Shown: piece by piece, positions 1 to 10,952 of the stretch
How positions within the stretch are numbered: the first letter of the stretch is position 1
Layout: each line of letters starts with the position of its first letter
Assembly: GCF_000203815.1 (NCBI RefSeq)
Contig: NW_004457713.1
Coordinates: forward strand, 511,358-575,357
DNA: 64,000 nucleotides
Reading direction: 5' to 3'
From: Cavenderia fasciculata
Taxonomy: Eukaryota; Evosea; Eumycetozoa; Acytosteliales; Cavenderiaceae
Position numbers and translations under genes: made by a program
Notes under the pieces: model-generated
The model's database searches: none
What the model saw: the letters and a program-made list of their open reading frames with translations, nothing else
What the model was told of the DNA's origin: nothing

Positions 1-1162
1 GTCATTGCTCATGATGTCGACCCAGTTGAAGTATGTATAATGATAACATAACAATCATATAATAATCCTAAAGGTTACGCGTTGCTAGTGCTAGTTTGAC
101 TATTCAAATTGTCATAGGTTATATATATGAGGGTTGTATAATAATGATGATGGTAAATCATTTCTTCTATTCTATCGGCTGGGTCTCTTTACTTCTTCTT
201 CTATCCGCTTGTTCAAGGTTTTGTGACAGAGGTGGATGTTTGGAACTATGTTTGTTTAACATCTTTCCACACTTTGATTCCATTCTCTTGGCCATGTGTG
301 TGATTTCATATACTTTTGTTTCGCCTATTTAATGTTTTCATTGCTTTCTATTGCAATGGGACAGGGCTTGAAACCAAGTGCTTGTGTATCGGTCTGTTGT
401 TTAACCATGTTTTAGACAATGCCAAGTTGGTTCTTTTGTACCACTTGCGACCAATACAAATAGATGTTATTCAAAAGCATTGTTGACGGCACTCGAGTGA
501 TTGGAATGCCTGCTAGATGTACACCACCCATCTCTGGGAGGCAACATTGATTATGTGGATGGATCCTTCACTAGAGGGGCTTTTAAACGGTTGCGCAAAG
601 TTCCAAACTTTCCACTTCTGTTTCAACCCTCCTAAATATATACATATATATATAATAGTAATTAACCATATTACTATTATTATATTATATTATATATCTA
701 CTATTTATGAAACATTACCATCATCCATATACCTCCCCTCACATATACTATAATATCCCAACATTCCAAAAGTTGGCAACACCTTCTACCCCTTGTTTCC
801 CTCTTTATTCCAATTGCTAACTTACCCCTCCTCTCCCCTTCCCCCTTTCCTCTTTCCTATCTCAGTTGGTCATCTCTTTACCAGCTCTCTGCCGTCGTAT
901 GGATGTCCCATACGTCATCGTCAAGTCCAAGTCCAGATTGGGTCAAGTCGTCAACCTCAAGAAGACCTCTGTCGTTGCCATCACTGGTGTCAACCAAGGT
1001 GACCAACACGATCTCTCTCTCCTTGTCGAATCTGCCAAGAACATGTACAACAACAACGTTGAACACCGTAAGGAATGGGGAGGTTGTCAAGTCTCTTCCA
1101 AGTCCAAGATCAGAATGGCCAAGCGTCTCAAGGAAAAGAACCTCTCAAACGTCAAGAAATAA
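1..1162 (+). CDS. rpl7a: Ribosomal protein eL8 (L7a), 3' part, cut by window start
   Basis: This is a component of the large (60S) ribosomal subunit. Bases 1-30 encode [10 protein letters not shown], the signature segment of eL8/L7Ae-type ribosomal proteins. A GTATGT donor follows at 31 and the acceptor ends at 865. The last exon (866-1162) continues in phase with the [12 protein letters not shown] segment and the basic C-terminus ending SNVKK. The 5' exons lie outside the window. Codons are strongly C-ending, as expected of a very highly expressed gene in this genome. The 835-nt intron is about ten times longer than others in the window and has GC-richer islands (see the candidate snoRNA). 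Family identity is secure; the intron boundaries fit the known protein alignment. Confidence 0.95.
369..549 (+). ncRNA. Candidate intronic H/ACA-type snoRNA
   Basis: This lies inside the long intron (31-865) of the eL8 gene, a gene type that hosts snoRNAs in other eukaryotes. Visible structure: a first hairpin closed by AACCAA (372-377) and TTGGTT (427-432), with an inner GTCT (392-395)/AGAC (414-417) stem. A hinge-like ATACAA (454-459, ANANNA pattern) follows. A second region has GCATT (477-481)/AATGC (505-509), or alternatively GCCT (508-511)/AGGC (539-542) enclosing AGATG/CATCT. An ACA sits at 544-546, followed by three bases. The local composition is close to half GC, unlike normal introns here. 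This is inferred by eye: no energy folding, target-site match or expression evidence was available, and the two second-hairpin pairings are alternatives. Confidence 0.35.
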
Positions 1163-1294
1163 ATTTGATTCTTCAATTCTTAACACATACATATTCTTCT
1201 TTTATACATTTATTTATTTATTTATTATTAGTTATTATTATTATTTATTATTATATATATTCCATTAATATTATTTGTATATTATTTATTTATA

Positions 1295-2022
1295 TTAAAA
1301 GTCAAAATCATCTTCATATTGTTGAGGTTGCTGTTGCTGTTGTTGTTGTTGTTGTTGAGGTTGTTGATTATTATTTACAGGTGGTTGATTGTTGTTGGAT
1401 CCAAGGGTAGGAGGTAATTGTGGATTTGCTTTATTAGCAACGATTTGTTGATTATAAGATTGTTGGTACAATTGATTACCAAGAGCTCTTCCAAAGATAC
1501 GTAATACTCTTTTACGAGCATCAGATACAGCACCCTTTCTAGCGTTCTCAATAGCCAAACCTTTACAACCATTTATAGCAATACCAAATCCAAAATCCTC
1601 ATGAAATGTTCCATCTTTTAGTGTAACTCTTAGAATTGCAGTTGCTCCAACTTTATAATTACCACCAATTACGTCAGTCTAAAAATAAACAAACAAACAA
1701 ACAAAAAGAAGAGAGATGATCAGTATGAATGAATGATTGTTATTTGTTTTGTTTATGAACATACGAAATCAGTCTTCATATTAGTAAGTTGAGAAGACCA
1801 ACCATTGAAACCAAATATTTTGTTTGCAATCTCTATCACCTTCCATGCCTCCATATAGGCAACTTTAGATTTACCAAATGCAACTCTTGTCTGTAGATCT
1901 TGTTGACTTGGGGCTGTATCCAATTCACGTGTTATTCTTTGTTTCTCTTCATCGTTGAATTCTACCTTTCCAAATAGATGATAGTTTGGTTGTGCTGTTG
2001 AACTTAATTCATTGTTATCCAT
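1295..2022 (-). CDS. rad52: Rad52-family recombination mediator
   Basis: Rad52 proteins anneal single-stranded DNA and help load Rad51 during homologous recombination in the nucleus. Exon 1 (2022-1765) contains the family segment KVAYMEAWKVIEIANKIFGFNGW, written here as KVAYMEAWKV then IEIANKIFGFNGW. Exon 2 (1678-1295) continues with the VGGNYKVGATAILRVTLKDG-like strand, FHEDFGFG and CKGLAIENARKGAVSDARKR. This is the conserved annealing core. The intron (1679-1764, 86 nt) is phase 0. The product is about 213 residues, much shorter than the roughly 400 of animal and yeast Rad52. It is essentially the N-terminal domain, followed by a Gln/Asn-rich tail ending EDDFDF. No obvious Rad51- or RPA-binding C-terminal region is present. 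It is divergently paired with an AP endonuclease gene. Confidence 0.9.
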
Positions 2023-2213
2023 CCTCTCTCTCTCTATTTCAAACTTGAAACTCTGAACTATACAAATAAAAATAAAATATATTAAAATATTAAAAATGAA
2101 GATTCATTGTGCAAATCTCGAGACACGCACTTCCAAAACTACATATTTCTGGGAATTTAGATCCCCCACATCGTCACAAATAATTTACAAGCGTAAACAA
2201 AGTATTAAAAAGA
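2023..2213. promoter_or_regulatory. Shared upstream region of rad52 and AP endonuclease
   Basis: This 191-nt gap separates the start codons of two divergent DNA-repair genes, so it must hold both promoters and both 5' leaders. It contains a GC-richer core around 2109-2180 with short C runs (ATCCCCCACATCG), flanked by A/T-rich stretches. No known operator could be named by eye. Confidence 0.5.
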
Positions 2214-3583
2214 ATGGTAAGATATAAAAGTATAGATAATATATTGTGAAGTGTATATCTAATAACATATTTGTGTTTGTGTATTTGTGTAGCCACCAAA
2301 AGGATATAAAAAGAAAAAGGTAGAGGACGAAGTAGAAGAGAAAGATATGGATAATAATCAAGACCAAGAAGAACGTATACCAGACAAGACTGAAAAAGGG
2401 TCATCAAAGAGAAAGATTACTAAAAAGGCTGTTGAATCTGACGATGAAGAAGATGTAGAAGAAGATGAAGAAGAAGTTGAGGAAGATGAGGAGGAAGAGG
2501 AAGTACCAAAACCAAAGGGTAGAGGTGGTAAGAAAGCAGCTGCCAAACCAAAGACTTCAACTACTTCTACTGCATCAGTTTCAACAACTGGTGATGAAGA
2601 TTTCACTACTCCAGCAGTCTCTAGGTATGTTAAATATGATCAGATCAGATGGATCAGATGATCATACATGATCACATGATGATGATTAGTTGACTAATTG
2701 TGTATTTATTATTTTGTAGTAATCAAATTAAAATTGTTAGTTGGAATGTAGCAGGATTTGGAGCATGTACAAAGAAAGGGTTTAAGGATTATTTGATCAA
2801 GGAACAACCGGATATTGTGTGTTTGCAAGAGACAAAGATTGCAGTGGCCAAGGTACCAAAGAGTGAGATTCCAGAGGGATACACTTACCATTTTAACCCA
2901 TGTATTGAAAAGACTGGACATCACGGTACTGCCTTGTTGACCAAGATCAAACCAATTTCAATCACTAGTGGTATCGGTATCAGTAAACACGATCAAGAAG
3001 GTCGTGTAGTGACCGCCGAATTTGAAGATTTCTACGTTGTCAATGCTTACGTACCAAACTCTGGTGTCGATCGAAAGGAACCACTCAAACGTCTAGGTTA
3101 TCGTACCAAAGAATGGGATGTAGACTTTTTTAAATACATGTCTGATCTAAATACTAAAAAGCCTGTTGTTTGGTGTGGTGATTTAAATGTTGCTCATACT
3201 GAAATTGATCTTGCTAATCCAAAATCAAATGTAATAGAAAATAGAAAATAGAAAATAGAAAATAATAATAATACTTATTTATTTATTCTTTATATTTCTT
3301 TTAGTCAAGAACAGCAGGATTTACAATTGAAGAAAGAACAAGTTTTAGTGGACATTTAAATTCAGGATTTATTGATACTCATCGTCACTTTAATCCAGGC
3401 AAGACTGGTACATACACTTTTTGGAGTTATATGGGTGGTGCTCGTGCAAAGAATGCTGGTTGGAGATTAGATTATTTCATTGTACCAGCTACTTTTATCG
3501 GGTCGATTGCAGCTTCATTTATTAGATCAAAAGTACAAGGTTCTGATCATTGTCCAATTGGTATTATTGTAAACAAAAACTAA
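2214..3583 (+). CDS. apeA: AP endonuclease, exonuclease III/APE1 family
   Basis: This nuclear base-excision-repair nuclease cleaves DNA 5' of abasic sites. The catalytic domain shows KIVSWNVAGFGAC, DIVCLQETKIA (metal-binding Glu), NAYVPNSG, WCGDLNVAHTEIDLANPKS, GFTIEERTSFSG, TYTFWSY, GWRLDYF and GSDHCPIGI, all hallmarks of the family in the right order. An acidic/basic N-terminal extension of about 120 residues (Glu runs, KPKGRGGKK) precedes it, as in other dictyostelid forms. Exons: 2214-2216, 2293-2624, 2720-3230 and 3305-3583. The phases agree, and the product is about 374 residues. The first coding exon would be only the ATG, directly followed by GTAAGA. The alternative start is the in-frame ATG at 2347, giving a product 19 residues shorter. 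Confidence 0.93.
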
Positions 3584-3764
3584 CAACTAACTATGTTTGT
3601 GTAAAACCAAAAATAATAAATAAATTAAAAAGAGAGGGAAAAGAACTCTCTTTCAAAAAGTTTAATTTAAAAAAAAACGATGTTCATTCTATTTTAAAAG
3701 AATCATAGTTGTATTTATATATATATATATATATATTCATTCATACAAACACAAAAAAAAGAGG

Positions 3765-6672
3765 ATGGAGACAAAAGATGATATTGTTAATTTAATGAAT
3801 CAGGATTTAGAGAATCCTGATAATGAAGCAGATGATGACGACGAAGAGATTATTAATTTCAATGTTGGTATTGATTTTAGTCAAGTCATTAATGAACAGT
3901 TGGAAAAGACTGCTGCAGAATCAGATGAAATAGATGAACAAGATGATCTATCAGATGATGATGATGATGAATTGGATGGTTATGTTAGACCTAGATCAGA
4001 GTTGGATAAAATGGATTTAGATGATGATGATAATAAAAGACCAAGAGTTGAAACATCATCAACAACAACAACAACAACAACAACAAAAGAAAAAGAAGAT
4101 GATGCATCTACCTCTACAACTACAACAACTACAACAACAGATAAAAAAGTAACAACATCACAAACACAACCATCAACACAACCTGGTGGATTTGATATTG
4201 AAAATATACCTGGATTACGTAAACAAAGAAAAAGAAAACCTGCAACTCCAAGTAATGTAAGTTTATATTACATATATAGATTATATATATATATATATAT
4301 ATATAGATTATATATATATATATATATAATATATTGATTGTTATTTACTTTTCAATTAGGGACCAAGATTATCAAAACAAGTAAAGAAATTAGCAGCAAA
4401 AGCATTGGGATTATTTATTGAAGAGAAATTTGAAGATTCATTTACAGTGTTTACAGAGGTGATTAGATTGGCACCAACTTATACAAGATCATATACCATC
4501 TTGTCACGTATCAGAGAGGAACAAGGAGATTTAAAGAGTGCTGCTGATTTTGTATATGTCGGTGCAAAGATTGGAAAGAATGATCCGGATCTATGGAAAC
4601 GTGCTTCAGAGTTGGCGAGAAAGAATGGTGATGATGAACGATTCATCTATTGTCTAAGACGTCTCCGTTATCTAAATGTCGATGATTTGGAGACACAATG
4701 GGAATTGGCCATTGCATTTCAACAACAAGGTCGTCTAAATATGGCCTACAAAGTATTACAAGTACTTCAAAAACTTAGACCCGATGATGCAATCGTTGCA
4801 TTAGAGTATGCTCAAGTATTACTCAATCTAAAGAAAAAGACAGTGGCAATTAATTTCTTGGAAGGGTTTATAGAGATTGAATTGAAGCGTCCATTTGAAA
4901 CTATAGATTTGGGATGTTTTAATATGTTGCTTGGTCTATACAACAAAGAGACGCAATATGCCAAAACAGTTCAATTGTTTCAAAGAATTAGAGGTATCTA
5001 TCCAGACGATTATGAAATCCCCGTTGATATTGTCTATAATGCCAGTATTGCATTCTACGAATTGAATGATGACAAGTTTGGTGACGTCTGTATGAACAAG
5101 ATACTACAAGAGTCACCTAGTGCAGTTGGTGATCTCTATATTGGTTTGGCCGAAAAACTATCGATTCAAGGAAGATATGAAAGAGCTCTTACTCTATTAC
5201 TTAAAGTTTTGGGTACCGAGTTTGATAGACCTTCTATTTGGATTTTAATTGGTTCAATTTATAAAGATTTAAAACAATATGAAAATTCTATTCATTATTT
5301 TGAAAATGGTAAAAAAAAAGAAATAGAAAAATAGAAAAGATAGATAAATATATTAAATTAAACTTTAATTTTACTTTAATTTAGTATTACAATATGAACC
5401 AAATAATAGAAATGTAACTATATTATTATCAGATATTTATAAAGAATTGGGAGATGTACAAAGATCATTTCAAATATTAAATCAGTATGATGAATTATTG
5501 TATGATGAATCGGAAGAGACATTGTATCAACATACAATGAAATGGTTGACGGATAAGAAACCAAATCATGATGATATATTTGAACAATATAAAAAAGCAG
5601 ATTCATATTGGAATGTTGGAAAGTATGATGCTTTTATTGGTATTGCAAGAGCTCTATTAAAAGGATCGTATGAAAGAGAATATCATATTCGTACTAAAAC
5701 AAAACTTGGGTATGATGGAGCTCCTCATAATGTTAGAACGATTTCTGGTCGTCCTCCAATTCAATTGGTTGATATTCCCGAGGCAGAGAAATTGGAAGAA
5801 AATGATTATTTTAATCTACTTTTTAATCTCACCAAAACACTTCCCTACAAACAAAGAGGTGCAGAGGCTGCTGGTTACCTCCGATATGCACTTGCTTTTA
5901 TCTCTTTGGCTACAATCCATGAAACTCAATTAAAGTTTTTATTGGTTGCTATTGCCCTAACAACAAATCGTCCAAGATTGGCTACTGTCAAACATGTTAA
6001 ATATGTTTGTGCTGAAAAACCAAAAAGTCATAGAATTTGGAATTTATTTAATAGAATTATTATTAGGTAGGTAAAAAATAGAAAATAGCAAAAGAAAATC
6101 GAAAAAGAAATAATAATGATTTATTAATTTTATTTAATTTTTGTTTTAGATCAAAAGGTAGATATTATTATTATCAAAAAGCATTTTTACAAAGTATGGC
6201 AGATAGATTCCCAGATAGTTTACCAATTTCTATTATTTATGGTAATTGTAATTTAATTTTGGGAGGAACTACGATAGCTTTGCATGAATATCTAAAATCA
6301 TATGGACAATATCCAAAGGAACCTTTGGTACAATTATTGATTGGTATTACCATTCTATCAGAGATTATGGGTCGTAGAAATGTAGATCGCCACAAGATTG
6401 CTCTTACTGCCTTTTCATTCTTAATGTCTTATAAAAATGCACGTCAACATACAGAGAGACAGGAGGCATTTTACAACTTGGCTAGAGCATGTCATCAAAT
6501 TGGAATGTTGGAACAAGCAATCACACTTTACAATGTTGTTCTCAGTGACGACAGTGAAACTGATCCAAATTATTCACTCAAACAAGAGGCTGCTTTTAAT
6601 CTTTCTTTAATTTATAAAAAAACTAATCCTCAATTGGCAAATAGTATATTAATTAAATATTGTACAATCTAA
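3765..6672 (+). CDS. gtf3c3: TFIIIC TPR subunit (GTF3C3/Tfc4-like)
   Basis: This subunit of the RNA polymerase III factor TFIIIC bridges the A-box module to TFIIIB on tRNA and 5S genes. Four exons join in phase (3765-4256, 4360-5308, 5385-6066, 6150-6672) and encode about 881 residues. The acidic N-terminus and Thr-rich linker (to about residue 160) are followed by a long tetratricopeptide array. Recognisable helical pairs include EEKFEDSFTVFTEVIRLAP, DLKSAADFVYVGAKIGKND and ERFIYCLRRLRYLNVDD. The spacing and the two-block TPR layout fit Tfc4/GTF3C3 better than other TPR proteins, and DPDLWKRASELA is typical. Simple TA repeats lie just upstream (about 3715-3736) and in intron 1. Confidence 0.85.
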
Positions 6673-6708
6673 AATAAATAAATAATAAATTAAAAATGAT
6701 TATTATAC

Positions 6709-7343
6709 CAAGTCTTGAACCTTTAGAATGTTTCAATATTTATTGCAAGTCTTGTTCATCAGGAGGCATTTCATTACAAAGATGTGATACAATCAGTGCA
6801 TGAACTTTTGTGGTTCGTGCACGTTTTACCAAATCATTAACTTTTCTAATTGCTGCATTCTTTGGCAACATTAACAATTCTTTAATTAAATCTACCATTT
6901 CTGCATGTAATAATTTCTCTGTATCTGGGTTTTGTAGTCCTGATCCATTCCAAAATGATCCCAAATAAACTCTCTTTACCTTTTTGAAAAAAAATATTAA
7001 CATTTAAAAACAGATATAGAAAAATAAAAAGGAATAAATCGAATACATCAATACTTCATTTCTAAAATATTTTTATGGAACCTAAAAGTAAAAAGTAGGA
7101 AAAAAAAAATTTAGGTATTTATTTCTAAACATCAAAGCCCCATAGATTCGAAGCAATTGTTGAGCACTAACCTTATCAGCCTTGTTTAGTACAATTTTGA
7201 TTTTATCATCGTACCCTTTGAGATTTGAAGAGTGGTAAGGTTTTGACCCAACACACACAATGTAACACTATAAGGAATAATACTATTGACTCTCAGTATC
7301 ACTGACAGTGAATGGAGATGAGTTCAAATCAGCTATCGAAAGG
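6709..7343 (-). pseudogene. Broken partial duplicate of the neighbouring EHD gene
   Basis: Three stretches copy the functional EHD gene that starts about 440 bases further on. Bases 6709-6730 match the sequence near 8617-8637. Bases 6755-6985 encode the start of the last large EHD exon (RVYLGSFWNG, HAEMVDLIKELLMLPKNAA, RKVNDLVKRARTTK), with internal sequence missing after residue SHL. Bases 7126-7225 match the end of the preceding exon ([20 protein letters not shown]). A further short piece at 7317-7343 encodes DEFKSAIE but on the plus strand, so part of the copy has been inverted. The P-loop exon, EH domain and start are absent. It is a plain rearranged host-gene duplicate and appears young, since the copied exon is still open. 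Confidence 0.85.
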
Positions 7344-7784
7344 ACAAACTAATGATAGGCGGATAGGTTATATTTAGGTTGAAATTAAAAAAATCAGTCA
7401 GTGATTGACCTAATCTTTATTACCAAAAGAGAAAAATCAACTCAAGTTAAATTATTAATAAATATTTTGATTAAACATTAAAACCATTTAGAAAAAAAGT
7501 GTATTTTGAAAGTTAGATTACATTCTGCATGTTTTCTTCTTGAAGTTTCTAATTAGTTGTATAGAATTTCAGAATAGAGAGATCACCTGCAACCATCAAC
7601 AATAAGCTGATTGACAAATGGCATCTGGTTCGCTTTTAAAGATATCAATTTCGATCCCCATTCTTTTATAATTTTTTTATTTTACAAATTAATGTAGAAT
7701 TAAAATCATTTGTCAAATGGTAAGATCATTCTGAGTCCAGCTATCTATAATAGTTATGATCTAAAATGGGAAATAATATTAAAT
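7344..7784. other. Intergenic stretch after EHD
   Basis: This is AT-rich spacer between the EHD fragment copy and the end of the EHD gene. It contains a short segment at about 7615-7665 with faint A-box/B-box resemblance but no tRNA fold. I see no gene in it. Confidence 0.5.
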
Positions 7785-9950
7785 TTATTTAGATTTAAAT
7801 AAAGATGTAGAGGACAATGACAGTTTTTTCTTTCCGCTACCACTTCTTTTAAGATTTGTTCCAGAAATTTGATTGTCATATCCTATAAAAAACAAACAAT
7901 AGGGTTAGTATAAATATATATTTTTATATTAAACAAAAAGGTTATAAGGTGAAATTAGTAAATAAATGAGTGAATGATATATGATATTATTAATATTTGA
8001 AAATAATCATCAATGAGTGAATGTTATGGTCATGATATATGATATTATTATGGGGAGTGAAAATTTATTCGGTTGTGAAACATGTTTTTGTACAATATCG
8101 GTAATATGTGATAAATAAACTGTTGGTTGTGTTTTTTAACGATAATAATTCATACCACCACGCTTGGAGTGAGGAATTAAAGTCTCTGGTAATTGATCTG
8201 GAGTGGGGAAACCCTTGATTGAGCTATTGATAAGATGCATGGCAAGTGAGAATTCGTCACTATCGAGTTTTCCGTCACGATCGATATCGGCTAATCTCCA
8301 AATCTTGGCCAAAAGGTCGTTGGATAGACCTGATTGTTGAAGAATGGGCTTGGCAGAGGCACCGGTAATCTTTCCATCGACAGGGCCGAGTGTAACAAAG
8401 GTTTGGGCATAGAGTTCACGGTCGATATGTTCAAATAGAGTCCAACGAAGCGATTCGTCAACTTCGTCAATGGCAAATGGATTCAATTCGTACTGTGTTG
8501 GCTTGTGTGATCCGTCAATTGGGAAACGTTGCAAGAGTTTTGGGAAGTCAACTGCGAGAACCTCGTCTAATTGTTCGATCATCTTGGGATTGAGTTTTGG
8601 GAACTTTGAAAAGTCTTGAACCTTTAGAATGCTTCTATACTTTTCAACATCTGGAAAGTCTCCACTTGGAATGCCATAGATACGTTCCATCTTGTTGAAT
8701 TCCTTGTCCAAATTCTTGATCAACTCGGCCTGTTTACTGTCACGACCAAATACAGCTGGCATTTCACTTCGTAGATGAGATACAATCAATGCATGAACTT
8801 TTGTGGTTCGTGCACGTTTTACCAAATCATTAACCTTTCTAATGGCAGCATTCTTTGGCAACATTAACAATTCTTTAATTAAATCTACCATTTCTGCATG
8901 TAATAATTTCTCTGTATCTGGATTTTGTAATCCGGTTCCATTCCAAAATGATCCTAAATAAACTCTCATCACCTAAAAAAAGAAGAAGAGTTATTAAAAA
9001 CCATTATTCAGATTTAGATCTTTTTGTTTAAATTTTGTGTTGACATACCTCTGGTGACTTGATAACACGACCTAGATTAAACATCAAAGCTCCATACACT
9101 CGAAGTAACTGTTGAGCACTAACCTTGTCTGCTTTGTTTAATACAATTTTGATTTTATCGTCATAACCTTTGAGACTTTCAATTGCAGATTTGAATTCAT
9201 CACTAATATCCAATTTGTGAGCATCAAATAGTAAGAGAATCATATCTGATCTCTCTGCATACCATGAAACCAAACTGGGAAAGTCATATGCTCTTCCAAT
9301 ACGTTGCTTTTCACCTGACAATACACCAGGTGTATCTATAAAACTAATCTTTTCCAACAATGGTGCTGGACACAATGAAGCTTGAAACTTGGACATGAAC
9401 CCACTTCCAAATTTTTCAAGACCTCTGTAAGGTAGTGATTCTTGAACGACAGCTGAATGACCTGGTATAATCTGGTCTTCTTGACCATACATTACTGCAT
9501 TGAATCTATCTGTTGTTGGTTCTGCTCCAACAAATGAACCCTAAAAACAAAGAGAAAGAAAGAGAAAGAGAGATTAAGTTAAAATCATTTGCAAGTTGGT
9601 TGTCGTTGAATTTAAAGGCTTACTGGGAACTCACGCTCTATGAGATATTGAATAAAAGTTGTTTTACCAGTTGAATATTGACCAAGTAATAATACCATTG
9701 GTTTTGCACCTAAATCTGCATCTGTTAATACTTGTGATTGAAAATCTCCAAATCTAATGTTATATATATATATTTATGTATTAGTATAGTACTATAATAA
9801 TTCATCTCTTCTTCTTCCTCATTCTTTTATCTACCTTGTAAGAGTCTCTAATGGTTTGATTTTATCTTTATATAACTTTTTTAAAGCGTCTATTGACGAT
9901 GTAAAGAGAACATCAGTGTCTTTATTATCTGCTACATTTAATCTTTTCAT
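7785..9950 (-). CDS. ehd: EH-domain ATPase of the EHD/RME-1 family
   Basis: EHD proteins are dynamin-like ATPases that oligomerise on endosomal membranes and control recycling and tubulation. Exons: 9950-9835, 9753-9624, 9540-9049, 8972-8156 and 7882-7785, all phase-consistent, about 550 residues. Seen: P-loop GQYSTGKTTF, EPTTDRFNAVM, SFIDTPGVLSG (G3), VLNKADKV (G4, NKAD), PEV then MRVYLGSFW, and a C-terminal EH domain (GPVDGKITGASAKPIL, calcium-loop DIDRDGKLDSDEF). The ending is uncertain. If the 273-nt last intron is kept, translation stops at 8136 (ending GGMNYYR, 524 residues). If it is spliced from the GTATGA donor at 8155, the tail becomes a Ser/Lys-rich extension ending SLFKSK. A broken duplicate lies downstream. 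Confidence 0.93.
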
Positions 9951-10546
9951 TCTATTATTATTGTTATATTATCTGCTATTCTATTATGTAGTACAAGTAT
10001 AAGTTTAAGTGTACTGTGTCGTCTGTATGTTTTTAATACTAAAAAGAAAAAGAGTCAGCTGAACTAAAAAAGGTAATAATGCAGTATCAGGTGAGATGCG
10101 ATGCGTAATTTAATTAAAAAAATAAATTGAAAAATTTGTAGTTTTAGTAAAAAAAAACAAAATAAATAAATAAATAAATAATAATGGTTGTTTGTGTGTG
10201 TGTTATACAATTGTATGATTAATAAAATTGTGTAGATTAAATATATATAAATATTTATTGTGTCAATTGTAAGGGGGGGTATGAGATATGTAATGGTTCA
10301 AAGTGCTGCGACTTACACGCTTGGAAAACTAAAAAATAAATTAATCTCTATTCCGCAGAGACTACTACTCTCACTCAAACAACCACACAACAACAACTTT
10401 GCTTCGATCCAATATTTTAGATCTTTTTTAAAAATATATATGTTTATCTCTCTCTCTCTTTCAAAGTAACACATAAATAAACATAACAATGACTCATTAC
10501 TTTTTTAATTTATTTTTGTTTATTTACTTTTTACTTTTTCTCTTGT
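9951..10546. promoter_or_regulatory. EHD upstream region and Med13 3' flank
   Basis: This spacer holds the promoter and leader of the EHD gene (minus strand) and the 3' flank of med13. Most is A/T runs. A GC-richer patch at about 10270-10400 includes a run of seven G. No named site was recognised. Confidence 0.4.
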
Positions 10547-10917
10547 TTAAATATTCATTGACATTTTACTCATACATTTTGTAATTGAAAAGTGTAAAGG
10601 TAAAACTGAATATCTATCAGTAAATCGTGGAGAAATATTTAAATAACTCAGTCTATGATAAGACCTAGTTATATGCTTGAAAAATAATTCCTGATCAAAT
10701 AAATATTGTTGTGGTGATTTTTGTGAGTAACATCCAATATATGATAACTATAAAAAAAAAAAGAAAATTAATATATTATATTAAATATATTTGATTAGAT
10801 TTTGATATTAATATATTTCTTACCATATAAACAATTGGCCAATCTTTTCTTTCTTGATTATTATTGGTCGAAGAATTTGATGCATTTGAATTTGGATTAG
10901 AGTTTGAATTGGTATTT

Positions 10918-10952
<35 letters not shown>

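Noticed and set aside
144-300. C/D-box snoRNA suggested by ATGATGA at 144-150 in the rpl7a intron
   Set aside because: No CTGA D box within the expected distance and no terminal stem.
7615-7665. tRNA-like A-box/B-box resemblance (TGGCATCTGGTTCG ... TTTCGATCCCC)
   Set aside because: Only about 54 bases, with no acceptor, anticodon or T stem that pairs.
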